From a virus, in IMG/VR virus record IMGVR_UViG_3300037242_000213, positions 1-20,548 of that record: a stretch of DNA of 20,548 nt, one strand, 5' to 3'. Of this stretch, positions 6,912 to 13,530 are shown one piece after another; the first letter of the stretch is position 1; every line of letters starts with the position of its first letter. The notes beneath the pieces were generated by a model. That model was given only the letters and a program-made list of their open reading frames with translations, made no database searches and was not told the origin of the DNA. The position numbers and the translations under genes were made by a program.

Positions 6912-7074
6912 GAATAGCCGCCTCAATCTCGCTCATCTGGAGATGTCCGTCGAAATAGATTTCAAAATCCCCATCTTCGCGCGGATCGAAGCGCTTGAAG
7001 TATGCTCCATCATCAACCTTCGCCATCATCAGCGCTACGATCCTCAGCGCTGCGCGTTTCACATCACGCTCCAT
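6904..7074 (-). CDS. Small hypothetical protein, 56 aa
   Basis: A short frame read by hand between the terminase stop and the first glycosyltransferase. It reads MERDVKRAALRIVALMMAKV, then YFKRFDPREDGDFEIYFDGH and a short helix MSEIEAAIRG. The composition and the 8-bp overlap with the following transferase start make it a likely gene rather than a gap. No Shine-Dalgarno stands out before the ATG (only GCGGAACG). No family is recognised. The helix-strand-strand-helix outline suggests a small folded cytoplasmic protein. Confidence 0.55.
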   Translation of the reverse strand: MERDVKRAALRIVALMMAKVDDGAYFKRFDPREDGDFEIYFDGHLQMSEIEAAIRG

Positions 7075-7123
7075 CGTTCCGCTATCTTAACTGAGTCTCC
7101 CGCACGGCGCAAGATCCGTACTC

Positions 7124-8536
7124 CTAGTACCCGCGATCCGGCGGATACGCGTCGATCACGTACCGCTCCAGGCGTGGAACGATTTTCTGGAACGCCATCA
7201 CCAGCGCTTCGGCGCGATCAGGTGAACTCGATCCGCGGGCGCGAGCTTCGTCCTTGTGTTCGATCTCAATCTTGCCGTTGAGCAGCTCCCGATAGCGCAC
7301 GTCGCTGAGTTGCGCTTGGCAGTCTTCATCCGTAATGCCGTGGATTACTCCGTCGCGTAAGTGCTCGCGCAAGCGCCAGTAGGCCTCGGCTTTTGCATTC
7401 GTGAACATAACCGGGTCGAGCGGAGCGTGGCCCGCAACAAACTCGCGGACATCGAGACCTTCCCGCGCAAGTGCTCGGGCGAAGTGATAACCGACACCCA
7501 CGATGTCGGCCAGGATCACGACCGGCACACCAGGAAATCGCTTCAGTAAGTTGGTCACAAGCATGCGCACCTCTTCGAGCGGATCAGGTTTCGACCAACT
7601 CTCCTGTGCGACGACGTACGTCCCCAAGCGCGCGCACGCCGACGTTTCGTCCTCACCGGGCCCGGCGATATCAAGGCCGATCTGGATGCACAGCCGGTGC
7701 GCGTTGATACGAAGATCCTCACCGAAGGTCTCTTTGTTGATTGGGAGCCCCGCCTGTTCAATCCAGTCGAGATGAAACACGGCATCACTTGCCTGCGTCG
7801 GGAATTCGCCCAGCACGCGCGATTGAAAGCGCGGGTTGTGCGGACCCCACTTGTGGTACATCTCCTTCACCCAGCGCCGACGCGTTGTGGGAAAGGGTGA
7901 ATAGTCGAGCTGCTCATCGTCGAGCTGCAACAGCGTGTCCATCGTCAAGCCTTCGAGGTTCGGTGTATCGAACGCGGAGATGGTGATACACGCAGTGGTT
8001 GCCCGAAGTTTGGTGAAATCTTCGAACGGTGCGCCGCTCGGCACGGTTGGATTACAGAGCTTCACTAAGCGCACGTCGCCAGACGAACGGATGCCGTCAA
8101 TCGCATCCCACAACTCCGGCCCGATTCCAATCGCTTCGTCCGCGATAATCGTGACGCGCTTCCCGTGGAAGCCTTGTGCGTTGACACCCTTCGAGCTGGA
8201 AAAGCCAAGCGCGTAGCGGCGGTCGTCGATCCTCCATCCGGTTGTGGTGCGCTCCGGTAATTTCGCCGGGATCGTGGCAATCGCATTCTCGATTTCGTTC
8301 CACATCAATTTCACTTGGCGCAGCGTCGGCGCGATAGTCAGCACAACGGAATCGTCATGCGCGAGTAGATCGTAAGGCACTTCGCCCGCGATCTCATACG
8401 TCTTACCCGATCCGTGGCAACCCTTTACCGACACGGATCGGTGGGTTGCGATTGCGGTTGAAATCTCCCGCTGCTTGCGATTTAGGCGGCGATGGAGAAC
8501 CTTCTCCTGAAACTCAATCGCTGTGCGGAGCGCCAC
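7124..8536 (-). CDS. terL: Terminase large subunit (packaging ATPase/nuclease)
   Basis: A 470-residue protein with both halves of a TerL. The ATPase half has Walker A GCHGSGKT at 39-46 and Walker B VTIIADE at 128-134. The nuclease half has the RNase H-like acidic residues in IGLDIAGPGEDE (D289), VVILADIVGVG (D344) and SSPDRAEALVMA (D440). It would form the motor that pumps DNA through the portal and cuts the genome at headful or specific sites. Length is normal for the family. Its start overlaps the small subunit gene by 23 bp. Downstream, instead of the portal, comes the glycan cassette, an unusual insertion between the two packaging genes. Confidence 0.95.
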   Translation of the reverse strand: MALRTAIEFQEKVLHRRLNRKQREISTAIATHRSVSVKGCHGSGKTYEIAGEVPYDLLAHDDSVVLTIAPTLRQVKLMWNEIENAIATIPAKLPERTTTGWRIDDRRYALGFSSSKGVNAQGFHGKRVTIIADEAIGIGPELWDAIDGIRSSGDVRLVKLCNPTVPSGAPFEDFTKLRATTACITISAFDTPNLEGLTMDTLLQLDDEQLDYSPFPTTRRRWVKEMYHKWGPHNPRFQSRVLGEFPTQASDAVFHLDWIEQAGLPINKETFGEDLRINAHRLCIQIGLDIAGPGEDETSACARLGTYVVAQESWSKPDPLEEVRMLVTNLLKRFPGVPVVILADIVGVGYHFARALAREGLDVREFVAGHAPLDPVMFTNAKAEAYWRLREHLRDGVIHGITDEDCQAQLSDVRYRELLNGKIEIEHKDEARARGSSSPDRAEALVMAFQKIVPRLERYVIDAYPPDRGY

Positions 8537-8918
8537 GCAACCAAGCCTCGAGATTTTGCTGGGTGAACAGCGGCGAACCGTCCTTGCCGGTTAACTCACC
8601 CTTCCAACGATCACTGTACTTTTCTGGACGGCCGCCCTTCAAGAGGAAGATTGCGGCTGTGATATTGCGAGCCCCAATCGCTTCCTCGTGGAGCATATCC
8701 TCGACAGCATCCAGGCCTTGTTCACGGGCCCGCTGGAAGATATCTGGATACTCCGGGTCTGTCTCCATCCAGTGGTAATGTGAGCCGCGGTCGACTTTCG
8801 CGCGCTTGGCTGCTTTTGAGATTGAGCCGCAGCGCGAGAACGCCGCAAGGAACGCCCGTTTTTTAAAGTGTTGAATCTCGTGGAAGTCGCTAAGGCCCAT
8901 TTGAATCGAAAGTACCAT
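8514..8918 (-). CDS. terS: Terminase small subunit
   Basis: A 134-residue protein immediately upstream of the large subunit and overlapping it by 23 bp. The region FLAAFSRCGSISKAAKRAKVDRGSHYHW (about residues 23-50) is a clear helix-turn-helix of the type TerS uses to bind the packaging site. The following YPDIFQRAREQGLDAVEDML and GGRPEKYSDRWKGEL are typical of phage TerS/phBC6A51-like proteins. The start could be the ATG at 8918 or the one at 8900 (MGLSDFHEIQHF). Neither has a good ribosome binding site. The first is given because it fills the frame. Confidence 0.85.
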   Translation of the reverse strand: MVLSIQMGLSDFHEIQHFKKRAFLAAFSRCGSISKAAKRAKVDRGSHYHWMETDPEYPDIFQRAREQGLDAVEDMLHEEAIGARNITAAIFLLKGGRPEKYSDRWKGELTGKDGSPLFTQQNLEAWLRGAPHSD

Positions 8919-8946
8919 TGATCCGGCACGGTTTGGGGATTACGAT
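8918..8946 (+). promoter_or_regulatory. Putative rightward sigma70-type promoter
   Basis: TTGATC (8918-8923), a 17-bp spacer, and TACGAT (8941-8946), then 6 bp to the ATG at 8953. Each hexamer has four of six consensus bases. Transcription would begin at or next to the ATG. It overlaps the start of the terminase small subunit gene on the other strand. Confidence 0.4.
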
Positions 8947-8952
8947 CTTCTC

Positions 8953-9111
8953 ATGGAACACATACTTTCGTTTATCACTCCGGCCGATCCGCTGCGCCTG
9001 GTCGCATGTGCGGAGGCCGTCCTGATCGTCGTGCTATTGCAGTTGCGCTGGTATCGTAGCGCACGCTGGGACGACGTGCAGCGCCAGATTCGCAGGGTGC
9101 GGGAGGGCTAA
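8953..9111 (+). CDS. 52-aa single-span membrane protein
   Basis: A short rightward frame on the strand opposite the surrounding operon. It reads MEHILSFITPADPLRLVACA, then a hydrophobic helix (about 15-31, LVACAEAVLIVVLLQL) followed by a basic, arginine-rich tail (RWYRSARWDDVQRQIRRVREG). A single membrane segment with a cytoplasmic C-terminus is likely. No Shine-Dalgarno; a promoter-like pair ends 6 bp before the ATG. The stop is followed immediately by the TTG of the next small gene. It might belong to a lysis or superinfection function, given the XhlA-like gene facing it, but no family is recognised. Confidence 0.55.
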   Translation: MEHILSFITPADPLRLVACAEAVLIVVLLQLRWYRSARWDDVQRQIRRVREG

Positions 9112-9312
9112 TTGAGCTACGGCGTTGAGATCGAGGGCGAGACGACGTTGATCGGCTGGGATGAGAACGGCGGCCTTAAGCCGTGGTCGGAGATCGAGGC
9201 CTCGGCCGTGCTGATCCAACTCCGCCGCGAGTTCATGGATCTTGGCGATTTCCAGCCGGCTATGCGCATCGTCTCACTTCCCCATGAGAAAGTGTGCCGC
9301 CATACCGCCTAG
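9112..9312 (+). CDS. Small hypothetical protein, 66 aa
   Basis: Reads (TTG) LSYGVEIEGETTLIGWDENG, then a helix EIEASAVLIQLRREFMDLGD, ending HEKVCRHTA. The TTG directly follows the stop of the 52-aa gene (TAATTG) and GGGAGGG precedes it, so it would be translated by coupling. The beta-hairpin then helix outline looks like a real small fold. Its last 39 bp overlap the end of the convergent XhlA-like gene. No family recognised. Confidence 0.5.
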   Translation: MSYGVEIEGETTLIGWDENGGLKPWSEIEASAVLIQLRREFMDLGDFQPAMRIVSLPHEKVCRHTA

Positions 9313-9564
9313 GAAGCTGAGCGCCGAGCTGGCACCCAAGATCCACCAGCGGAAGTTTTCGAGGGCCCTGATACGCGATTCTTGATTTGCTCCCAAGAGT
9401 AGCTCCAGTTTGACGCGGATCTCAATCAGAAGATCGTGGTCTGATTTGTCGTAGTCGGCAGCCATTGCAGCATAGTCTAACAGTTTACGCTCGTGGCCCG
9501 GCACGAACTCAGCTTCCGCTACCAGAACATCGGTTGTGTGAAGAATTTCCTGGAGTAGGCCCAT
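9274..9564 (-). CDS. XhlA-like / holin-accessory membrane protein
   Basis: A 96-residue protein with a helical, partly coiled-coil middle (DHDLLIEIRVKLELLLGANQ, about 43-62) and one C-terminal transmembrane helix (about 72-92, FRWWILGASSALSFLGGMAA). This is the layout of haemolysin XhlA and related phage proteins that help holins or anchor at the membrane during lysis. The ATG at 9564 is chosen because GGAGGGC sits 4-5 bp upstream. An in-frame start at 9642 has no such site. It lies between the replication genes and the terminase. The role in lysis is inferred from layout only. Confidence 0.6.
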   Translation of the reverse strand: MGLLQEILHTTDVLVAEAEFVPGHERKLLDYAAMAADYDKSDHDLLIEIRVKLELLLGANQESRIRALENFRWWILGASSALSFLGGMAAHFLMGK

Positions 9565-9638
9565 AACGCCCTCCACACTTCGGAGAGTACGCCGAGGCGA
9601 AGAGTGTTTCAATCCCTTCAGCACCCGAGCGGGGCACG

Positions 9639-9926
9639 TCAAACTGCGGCCTGTTTCACACAGCAGGCGCGACCATTTTCAAAAGCATCGGCCTCCGAAT
9701 CCGTTAGCTGCTTTCCGCCCCGCGTTTGGCCTTTTGGCGTGCCAGTCTTAGCCTTTTGGCATATATAGCAGCAGGAAGGGCAGTAGAGCGCGATTCTAGC
9801 CCTCTCCTCGACCAGGTGGCACCTTAGGGCCTCCGACCCCACTTCGACACCACAGGCGTCGCAGGAAGTGGCAACACGGGCGGTCTGGAGGCATGGGCTG
9901 GGTTTAAAATTCGCCATGGTAGCCAT
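9639..9926 (-). CDS. Zinc-ribbon protein, 95 aa
   Basis: Carries CDACGVEVG and then RCH and LYCPSCC about 20-30 residues later. This four-cysteine ribbon resembles the zinc-binding fold of small nucleic-acid-associated phage proteins, followed by a basic linker (KAKTGTPKGQTRGGKQ). The ATG at 9926 or the one at 9917 may be the start. Either overlaps the end of the helicase-loader-like gene. It is encoded directly downstream of replication genes, which suggests a nucleic-acid role, but the function is unknown. Confidence 0.65.
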   Translation of the reverse strand: MATMANFKPSPCLQTARVATSCDACGVEVGSEALRCHLVEERARIALYCPSCCYICQKAKTGTPKGQTRGGKQLTDSEADAFENGRACCVKQAAV

Positions 9927-10524
9927 CTTCGCCGGCCAGTTGCTTCAGCATGCCCGGTAGCGGCTTCGCTCCGAACTTGCGGATGATCTTTTCGCGCGCG
10001 GCGTTCGCTTCGGAAACCAGGCCGGGCTCCCTTGACCGCCGCTCCTCTCCCGCAGGACAACCACACCACTTCCACGGGCCGTCGAATTGCCCCGTTCCGA
10101 TTTGGCCACCGTAGATCCCGTGTCCTCCACAGGTTGCGCACGCGTCCCGATCCGCAACCACAGGTTGTCCCATCGACCGGCACACACACGGTTTCGCGCC
10201 GGCAACCTCCAAGCCATCGAATGGGTTTATCCCGCGCGTCTGCACCCATCCTGAGCCGCCGCAAGCGATACAGACGGCTCGCGCTTCACTCACCTTCTCA
10301 TCGTGCGCAGTGTTTAGAGCGGCGATAATTACACGTATTTCGGCCGGCTTGGGAAACTTCGCCTGGCTGTCTACCCACGAGGTCACGGCGCTTTCGAGGA
10401 TCGGGAATGTCCGAGCTGTGCGCATCACCCGCAGAACCTCCGCACGCTGCTCGCGGCCACGGGGCCCGAACTCCAGATCCATCATCCGCTCCATCTGCTT
10501 CTGCGCGTCTTTCAGTTCGATCAT
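9904..10524 (-). CDS. Helicase-loader-like protein with two DnaJ-type zinc modules
   Basis: A 206-residue protein. The N-terminal about 75 residues are helical with a WVDSQAKFPKPAEIRVIIAAL segment resembling the N-terminal domain of phage helicase loaders/inhibitors (G39P-like). The middle holds paired cysteine motifs CIACGGSGW (85-93), CVC (113-115), CATCGGHG (129-136) and CGC (154-156), i.e. two zinc modules of the DnaJ central-domain type. The ATG at 10524 overlaps the stop of the replication organiser by 4 bp (ATGA), with GGGAGG 8 bp upstream, so the two are co-translated like lambda O and P. The loader role is inferred from order and the N-terminal segment. The zinc modules are seen directly. 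Confidence 0.6.
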   Translation of the reverse strand: MIELKDAQKQMERMMDLEFGPRGREQRAEVLRVMRTARTFPILESAVTSWVDSQAKFPKPAEIRVIIAALNTAHDEKVSEARAVCIACGGSGWVQTRGINPFDGLEVAGAKPCVCRSMGQPVVADRDACATCGGHGIYGGQIGTGQFDGPWKWCGCPAGEERRSREPGLVSEANAAREKIIRKFGAKPLPGMLKQLAGEDGYHGEF

Positions 10525-11207
10525 TTCCCCAGCCTCCCGTTTTGCTCCTGCTCTCGTTGCCACACCTCGTACTCGACACGGGTTTGGCCGGGCGGTTTTT
10601 TCCTTTTGGGGATTTTGGTCGGAGCTTCCACCGCCGCTCCATCGAGGGGAACGCTTCGGGACGCCGCTTCGTGATCCCCGGTAGACACTTCGGGAGCCTG
10701 CGCACCGACAAGTCCACTAACCGGCGAGGCGCTGGACACTCCGTCCAAAAGAGGCGAAGCCGACGCAACCGAGCGCGAAGCGCGAGGTCGGGATTGCGGC
10801 AATGGCAATGGCAAAGGCAAAGGCAGGCTATTCACGGCATGTACAAAGGATAGCCTGTGTCTATCCAGATACTTTGTAACTGATTGATCTGCGTGATGCG
10901 ACCAGTTATGCACTACTAAGCGGTGGCACGGGCACCTATCGAGCCACTTGGCCTCCACTAGGGCGTCACTTAGCTTCCACTGGGGTGTCACTCCCCTCTC
11001 ACCTGTCGGTCGCTGCCATCCAACTGCCTCCGCAATGGTGGCGTCGGTATACTTCCCGATGTCGCCGCAAGGGGCAAATTTGGCGGTAAAGTGCCAGAGC
11101 ATTTCGAGGATGCCGACAGCCCACGGACGGGGGATATTGAGGAGCTGGGAGAGGTGGGCTACTTTGGGATTGTCGGGCGTGCCGCGTTTCAATATCGGTC
11201 TCCTCAT
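10521..11207 (-). CDS. Phage replication organiser (winged-helix, DnaD/O-like)
   Basis: A 228-residue protein. Residues 1-115 look like the winged-helix DNA-binding domain of phage replication initiators: KVAHLSQLLNIPRPWAVGIL, WHFTAKFAPCGDIGKYTD, and VEAKWLDRCPCHRLVVHNWS ('the wing'). A low-complexity LPLPLPLPLPQS linker (128-139) follows, then a disordered Ser/Ala/Pro region and a basic C-terminus. It should bind the phage origin and recruit the loader encoded next. The middle of the gene holds hexamer repeats and inverted repeats that could be the origin. Upstream lie a near-consensus promoter and a strong hairpin ending 5 bp before the ATG, with no clear Shine-Dalgarno. Confidence 0.75.
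   Translation of the reverse strand: MRRPILKRGTPDNPKVAHLSQLLNIPRPWAVGILEMLWHFTAKFAPCGDIGKYTDATIAEAVGWQRPTGERGVTPQWKLSDALVEAKWLDRCPCHRLVVHNWSHHADQSVTKYLDRHRLSFVHAVNSLPLPLPLPLPQSRPRASRSVASASPLLDGVSSASPVSGLVGAQAPEVSTGDHEAASRSVPLDGAAVEAPTKIPKRKKPPGQTRVEYEVWQREQEQNGRLGK
10798..10827. repeat. Five tandem GGCAAN-type hexamers
   Basis: GGCAAT, GGCAAT, GGCAAA, GGCAAA, GGCAGG in tandem on the plus strand. They encode the Leu-Pro linker of the replication organiser on the other strand. Length polymorphism by slippage would keep the frame, since the unit is 6 bp. Confidence 0.9.
10842..10878. repeat. Nested inverted repeats inside the replication gene
   Basis: TACAAA GGATAG, a 7-bp loop, CTATCC, 6 bp, TTTGTA. 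Both arms are perfect 6-mers and the area is more AT-rich than its surroundings. In lambdoid phages the origin lies inside the initiator gene, so this is a candidate origin region. Confidence 0.5.
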
Positions 11208-11212
11208 GTCGC

Positions 11213-11257
11213 ACCGCTGGCTCGGCGGCCCATGAGGTAAGCCACCGAGACAGCGGT
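11213..11257 (-). promoter_or_regulatory. Long hairpin in the leader of the replication organiser
   Basis: On the minus strand ACCGCTG-T-CTCGGTGGC, an 11-nt loop (TTACCTCATGG), GCCGCCGAG-C-CAGCGGT: 16 base pairs with one G-U pair and one T/C mismatch. It ends 5 nt before the ATG at 11207. The loop contains an ATG opening a 9-codon frame (MGRRASGAT) whose stop overlaps the gene's ATG (ATGA). It could be an operator or a translation-control structure. No T-run follows, so it is not an intrinsic terminator. Confidence 0.7.
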
Positions 11258-11288
11258 TGAATTTACGGGTGTCGACTCCCGCTCAGGT

Positions 11289-11317
11289 AGGATAGGGGTG
11301 TTTCAGGCGCGTGTCAA
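11289..11317 (-). promoter_or_regulatory. Sigma70-type promoter for the replication genes
   Basis: TTGACA (perfect -35, 11312-11317), 17-bp spacer, TATCCT (11289-11294). It lies over the end of the VRR-NUC gene and would start RNA near 11282, giving a leader of about 75 nt that contains the long hairpin. Confidence 0.6.
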
Positions 11318-11608
11318 GGCTCTTCTAACGTCCGCGACGGCTTCTTCCGGCGTGGTGACGACGTATACAGCGCCCTTCCATGTCCGGCGCCACTCACTTT
11401 GTTTCTTGAGTGTGCCGAAGGAGTTCTCTTTGCCGCCCTTGCGCTCGGCGTTCTTCACTTCCATCAACACGTTGATTCCGGCCACGCCAATTAAAAGGTC
11501 GGGCACACTCTGCCCGACCTTGGAGATATCCTGAACTGTGCAGCCGATGGCTTCCAGCGCCTTAACTACAGCGGCCTGGTTGGCATCGACGCGCGCGGCG
11601 CGCCTCAC
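11303..11608 (-). CDS. VRR-NUC domain nuclease
   Basis: A 101-residue protein matching the stand-alone phage VRR-NUC (PD-(D/E)xK) type: DANQAAVVKALEAIGCTV, SVPDLLIGVAGINVLMEVKN with PD at 36-37 and E-V-K at 50-52 as catalytic residues, then a QSEWRRTWKGAVYVVTTPEEA tail typical of the family. Such enzymes cut branched DNA, acting like Holliday-junction resolvases in phage recombination and replication. The start is GTG at 11608, overlapping the upstream stop by 4 bp (GTGA). It is placed between recombination/early genes and the replication organiser, which suits the role. Confidence 0.88.
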   Translation of the reverse strand: MRRAARVDANQAAVVKALEAIGCTVQDISKVGQSVPDLLIGVAGINVLMEVKNAERKGGKENSFGTLKKQSEWRRTWKGAVYVVTTPEEAVADVRRALTRA

Positions 11609-12132
11609 TTCTCTTTCTTGCCCTTAGGCGCTTCTAGTTGAGCCTTGACGGGTTTAAGGTCCGCCATTTTGATATCAGGCAGACCCCGCAGCGCATCAAA
11701 CTCATCTTGTCGCACCGGGCACTGGAAGAACTCGGCGTCATTCCAGTTCGGATCGTCAATAGGGAGATAGGCGACCGCAACAAACGGATCGTTTACCTCG
11801 GTGAGTTTGATCTGGCGCTCGTTGGTTTCCAGTTTACGCCTGATTGCGATGTGGCCGGTATCAAGGCGGATGATGAGCCGGTATCCCTCTGGGCGTTCGT
11901 TGGCAACCATGCACCGGATATTCTTCATTTCGAAGCCAGCCTGCACGCGCGCGGAGATTCCATCCACCTGCGCCTGAGCTTCGGTGATGCGGGCCTTGTA
12001 CGCAATGCGGATACTTTCGAATTCAGACTCCGCAACCCGCTTCGATTGGAGCTTCTCCGCCTGCTCGCGAGCCAGCGCGGCCATCTCTTTATCTGTCAAG
12101 CTATGCCTGAGATTGACTTCCTCTGTGGTCAT
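11605..12132 (-). CDS. Coiled-coil early protein, 175 aa, unknown function
   Basis: Begins MTTEEVNLRHSLTDKEMAAL. The first about 70 residues are a continuous charged helix with coiled-coil character (LAREQAEKLQSKRVAESEFE). Then comes a beta-rich middle (RLIIRLDTGHIAIRRKLETN) and a basic Lys-rich tail (KAQLEAPKGKKEK). Not assigned to a named family, but phages often carry this helix-then-beta layout among early genes. The ATG at 12132 overlaps the preceding stop by 4 bp (ATGA) with an AGGA about 8 bp upstream. An in-frame ATG at 12150 is an alternative. Confidence 0.7.
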   Translation of the reverse strand: MTTEEVNLRHSLTDKEMAALAREQAEKLQSKRVAESEFESIRIAYKARITEAQAQVDGISARVQAGFEMKNIRCMVANERPEGYRLIIRLDTGHIAIRRKLETNERQIKLTEVNDPFVAVAYLPIDDPNWNDAEFFQCPVRQDEFDALRGLPDIKMADLKPVKAQLEAPKGKKEK

Positions 12133-12275
12133 TCCATATCCTTTTTCCAAAAATACAGCAAATCAAACACTCCAAACCAAAAGTCACGGATGGCGCGCTC
12201 CCGGCACTCCTTGAGGCTCATGATTACTACGATTGCGCGCGACGGTATCAGGTGACACTGATAGCGCGGGTGCAT
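12129..12275 (-). CDS. Small hypothetical protein, 48 aa
   Basis: Reads MHPRYQCHLIPSRAIVVIMS and ends DFWFGVFDLLYFWKKDME, an aromatic hydrophobic tail capped by charged residues. Its stop overlaps the next gene's ATG by 4 bp (ATGA), which argues the frame is used. The start is uncertain: ATG 12275 has no good ribosome binding site, and an inner ATG would give only 30 residues (MSLKECRERAIRDFW...). No family recognised. It could be peripheral to the membrane because of the Trp/Phe-rich end. Confidence 0.45.
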   Translation of the reverse strand: MHPRYQCHLIPSRAIVVIMSLKECRERAIRDFWFGVFDLLYFWKKDME

Positions 12276-12291
12276 CTCACGGAGTAGATCG

Positions 12292-12558
12292 TTATCCAAT
12301 TCGCGAATCCTTGGGGTTATCGCACACATCAAGAACGAAGCGCAGCGCCATAGCCGCGACTTGGATAGCCTCGGCTCGCATCTTCGCCGGGTCGCGAGTC
12401 TTCTTATTCTTCCAGACCTCCTCTTTGAGTTCGTCGAGTTCTTCGAGGATGACGGCATAGCCCTCGTGGCCTGAATTGAAACCCTCGAATTTATTTAACG
12501 CCCTCCCCAGTTCATCGGCAACATCTAGCATCACCTTCTGAGTATTGATCGCTTCCAT
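12292..12558 (-). CDS. MazG-like nucleotide pyrophosphohydrolase
   Basis: An 88-residue protein with the all-helical MazG-like pattern: HEGYAVILEELDELKEEVW (31-49), giving the E-E-x-x-E metal-binding set, and RAEAIQVAAMALRFVLDV (61-78) with the paired E...D. Phage members of this family hydrolyse NTPs or dNTPs to monophosphate and pyrophosphate, tuning nucleotide pools or dampening stress signalling. AGGAG lies directly before the ATG at 12558. It is preceded by a 113-bp GC-rich gap with RNA-structure potential and followed by small early genes. Confidence 0.82.
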   Translation of the reverse strand: MEAINTQKVMLDVADELGRALNKFEGFNSGHEGYAVILEELDELKEEVWKNKKTRDPAKMRAEAIQVAAMALRFVLDVCDNPKDSRIG

Positions 12559-12574
12559 ATTCTCCTTTTGTGGC

Positions 12575-12642
12575 GGGGCGGCCTCCCCCGGGATATTAAG
12601 GCTCAGTAGCTTTCGCTATGCTGGCACACCTGGGACCGCCCC
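12575..12642 (-). other. GC-rich gap with nested inverted repeats (possible structured leader)
   Basis: The 113-bp stretch between two genes has no convincing frame. On the minus strand GGGGCGG (12636-12642) can pair with CCGCCCC (12575-12581), enclosing a TAGC-GAAA-GCTA tetraloop hairpin (12607-12618). The structure ends about 17 bp before the MazG-like ATG. It may be a regulatory leader or simply processed spacer; no known riboswitch class is recognised. Confidence 0.35.
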
Positions 12643-12671
12643 AACCCAAACCGCCCCGAAGGACGGAAACC

Positions 12672-12911
12672 CTACGCTGAATTCCTTAATCCCTCTTCCC
12701 TAAGGCTCATCAAAACACGCTCCATGTCGCGGAGCTGATCGATATCGCTAGGCCATTCGGCATCGCGCCATACCTGGCCTATCTGGTCCGCCGCGATCCA
12801 GAGCCGCATAGCCAACCGCTCGATGCGCTTCGCCCGCGCCTTATCTTCCGCCGTCGCGCGCTTGCGCGTTATGGAGTTTTGCGGAGGCTTCCTCTCAACT
12901 TGTTCTGACAT
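12672..12911 (-). CDS. Small hypothetical early protein, 79 aa
   Basis: Reads MSEQVERKPPQNSITRKRAT, a basic N-terminus, then helices KRIERLAMRLWIAADQIGQV and DIDQLRDMERVLMSLREEGL. No family recognised; predicted helical and cytoplasmic. The ATG at 12911 has AGGAG/AAGGGG upstream within the end of the Gp157-like gene, which it overlaps by 17 bp, so the two are co-transcribed. Confidence 0.65.
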   Translation of the reverse strand: MSEQVERKPPQNSITRKRATAEDKARAKRIERLAMRLWIAADQIGQVWRDAEWPSDIDQLRDMERVLMSLREEGLRNSA

Positions 12912-13530
12912 GTTCGCCCCTTTCTCCTAGCTCGCATCCTGGTACGCCTTCGCCGCGCTCTAGCGCCGCGCGAATCTCATCATTGTCCAGTTCTGTCCGA
13001 ACCAACTCGCAGTCGATCCCGATATCCGCCAGGTGGTCTCCGTACTGCCTCCATTTGTCGAGCGGCATCCTGATCGTGACCAACCGATACTCATCCGGCA
13101 CCAACGCCGGTTGACGGATATTGAGCGGTCTCAGGCCGCCATTCCCCTGTCGGCGCACCCAGTGCAGCGCGCCTTCGAGCTTCGTTTGCCCGAGCTGCTG
13201 GAGGCACCACAGCAGCATCCCTTTCATGCGCTCGACGTTGGCCTCCGCGCGACCGGCAAGGACCGCCTGATTCTTCGCTTCTTCGGCGCGGACCTCGGCC
13301 TCATTCTCCTGCCAGCGGATGTAATTGCGGACGCTGTCGATCTTCGCCGGCAGTTCGTTCGACAGGTATTGCTTGAGTTGGCCGTCGATCTCGGCGACGC
13401 GCGCGGCATCGCCCTCATACTCGGCTTGCTCACGCAGCTCGTGGAGCCCGACGATAGCGACGCTGATATCGTACAGCGACCGCCGCGGCGCGGGTGCGCT
13501 AGAAGGGGAGGTCATCGGCTGTTGCGACAT
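12895..13530 (-). CDS. Siphovirus Gp157-like protein
   Basis: A 211-residue protein beginning MSQQPMTSPSSAPAPRRSLY. A long helical domain (SVAIVGLHELREQAEYEG through the Ala/Glu-rich RAEEAKNQAVLAGRAEANVE) is followed by RMKGMLLWCLQQLGQTKLEG and a beta part with ALVPDEYRLVTIRMPLDK, ending GEGVPGCELGERGEHVRTS. This is the layout of the Siphovirus Gp157 family found beside recombination genes; the function is not firmly known, and it was first linked to phage resistance. The start at 13530 is chosen for GGAGGGAG just upstream. It overlaps the RecT-like gene end by 32 bp. Confidence 0.75.
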   Translation of the reverse strand: MSQQPMTSPSSAPAPRRSLYDISVAIVGLHELREQAEYEGDAARVAEIDGQLKQYLSNELPAKIDSVRNYIRWQENEAEVRAEEAKNQAVLAGRAEANVERMKGMLLWCLQQLGQTKLEGALHWVRRQGNGGLRPLNIRQPALVPDEYRLVTIRMPLDKWRQYGDHLADIGIDCELVRTELDNDEIRAALERGEGVPGCELGERGEHVRTS

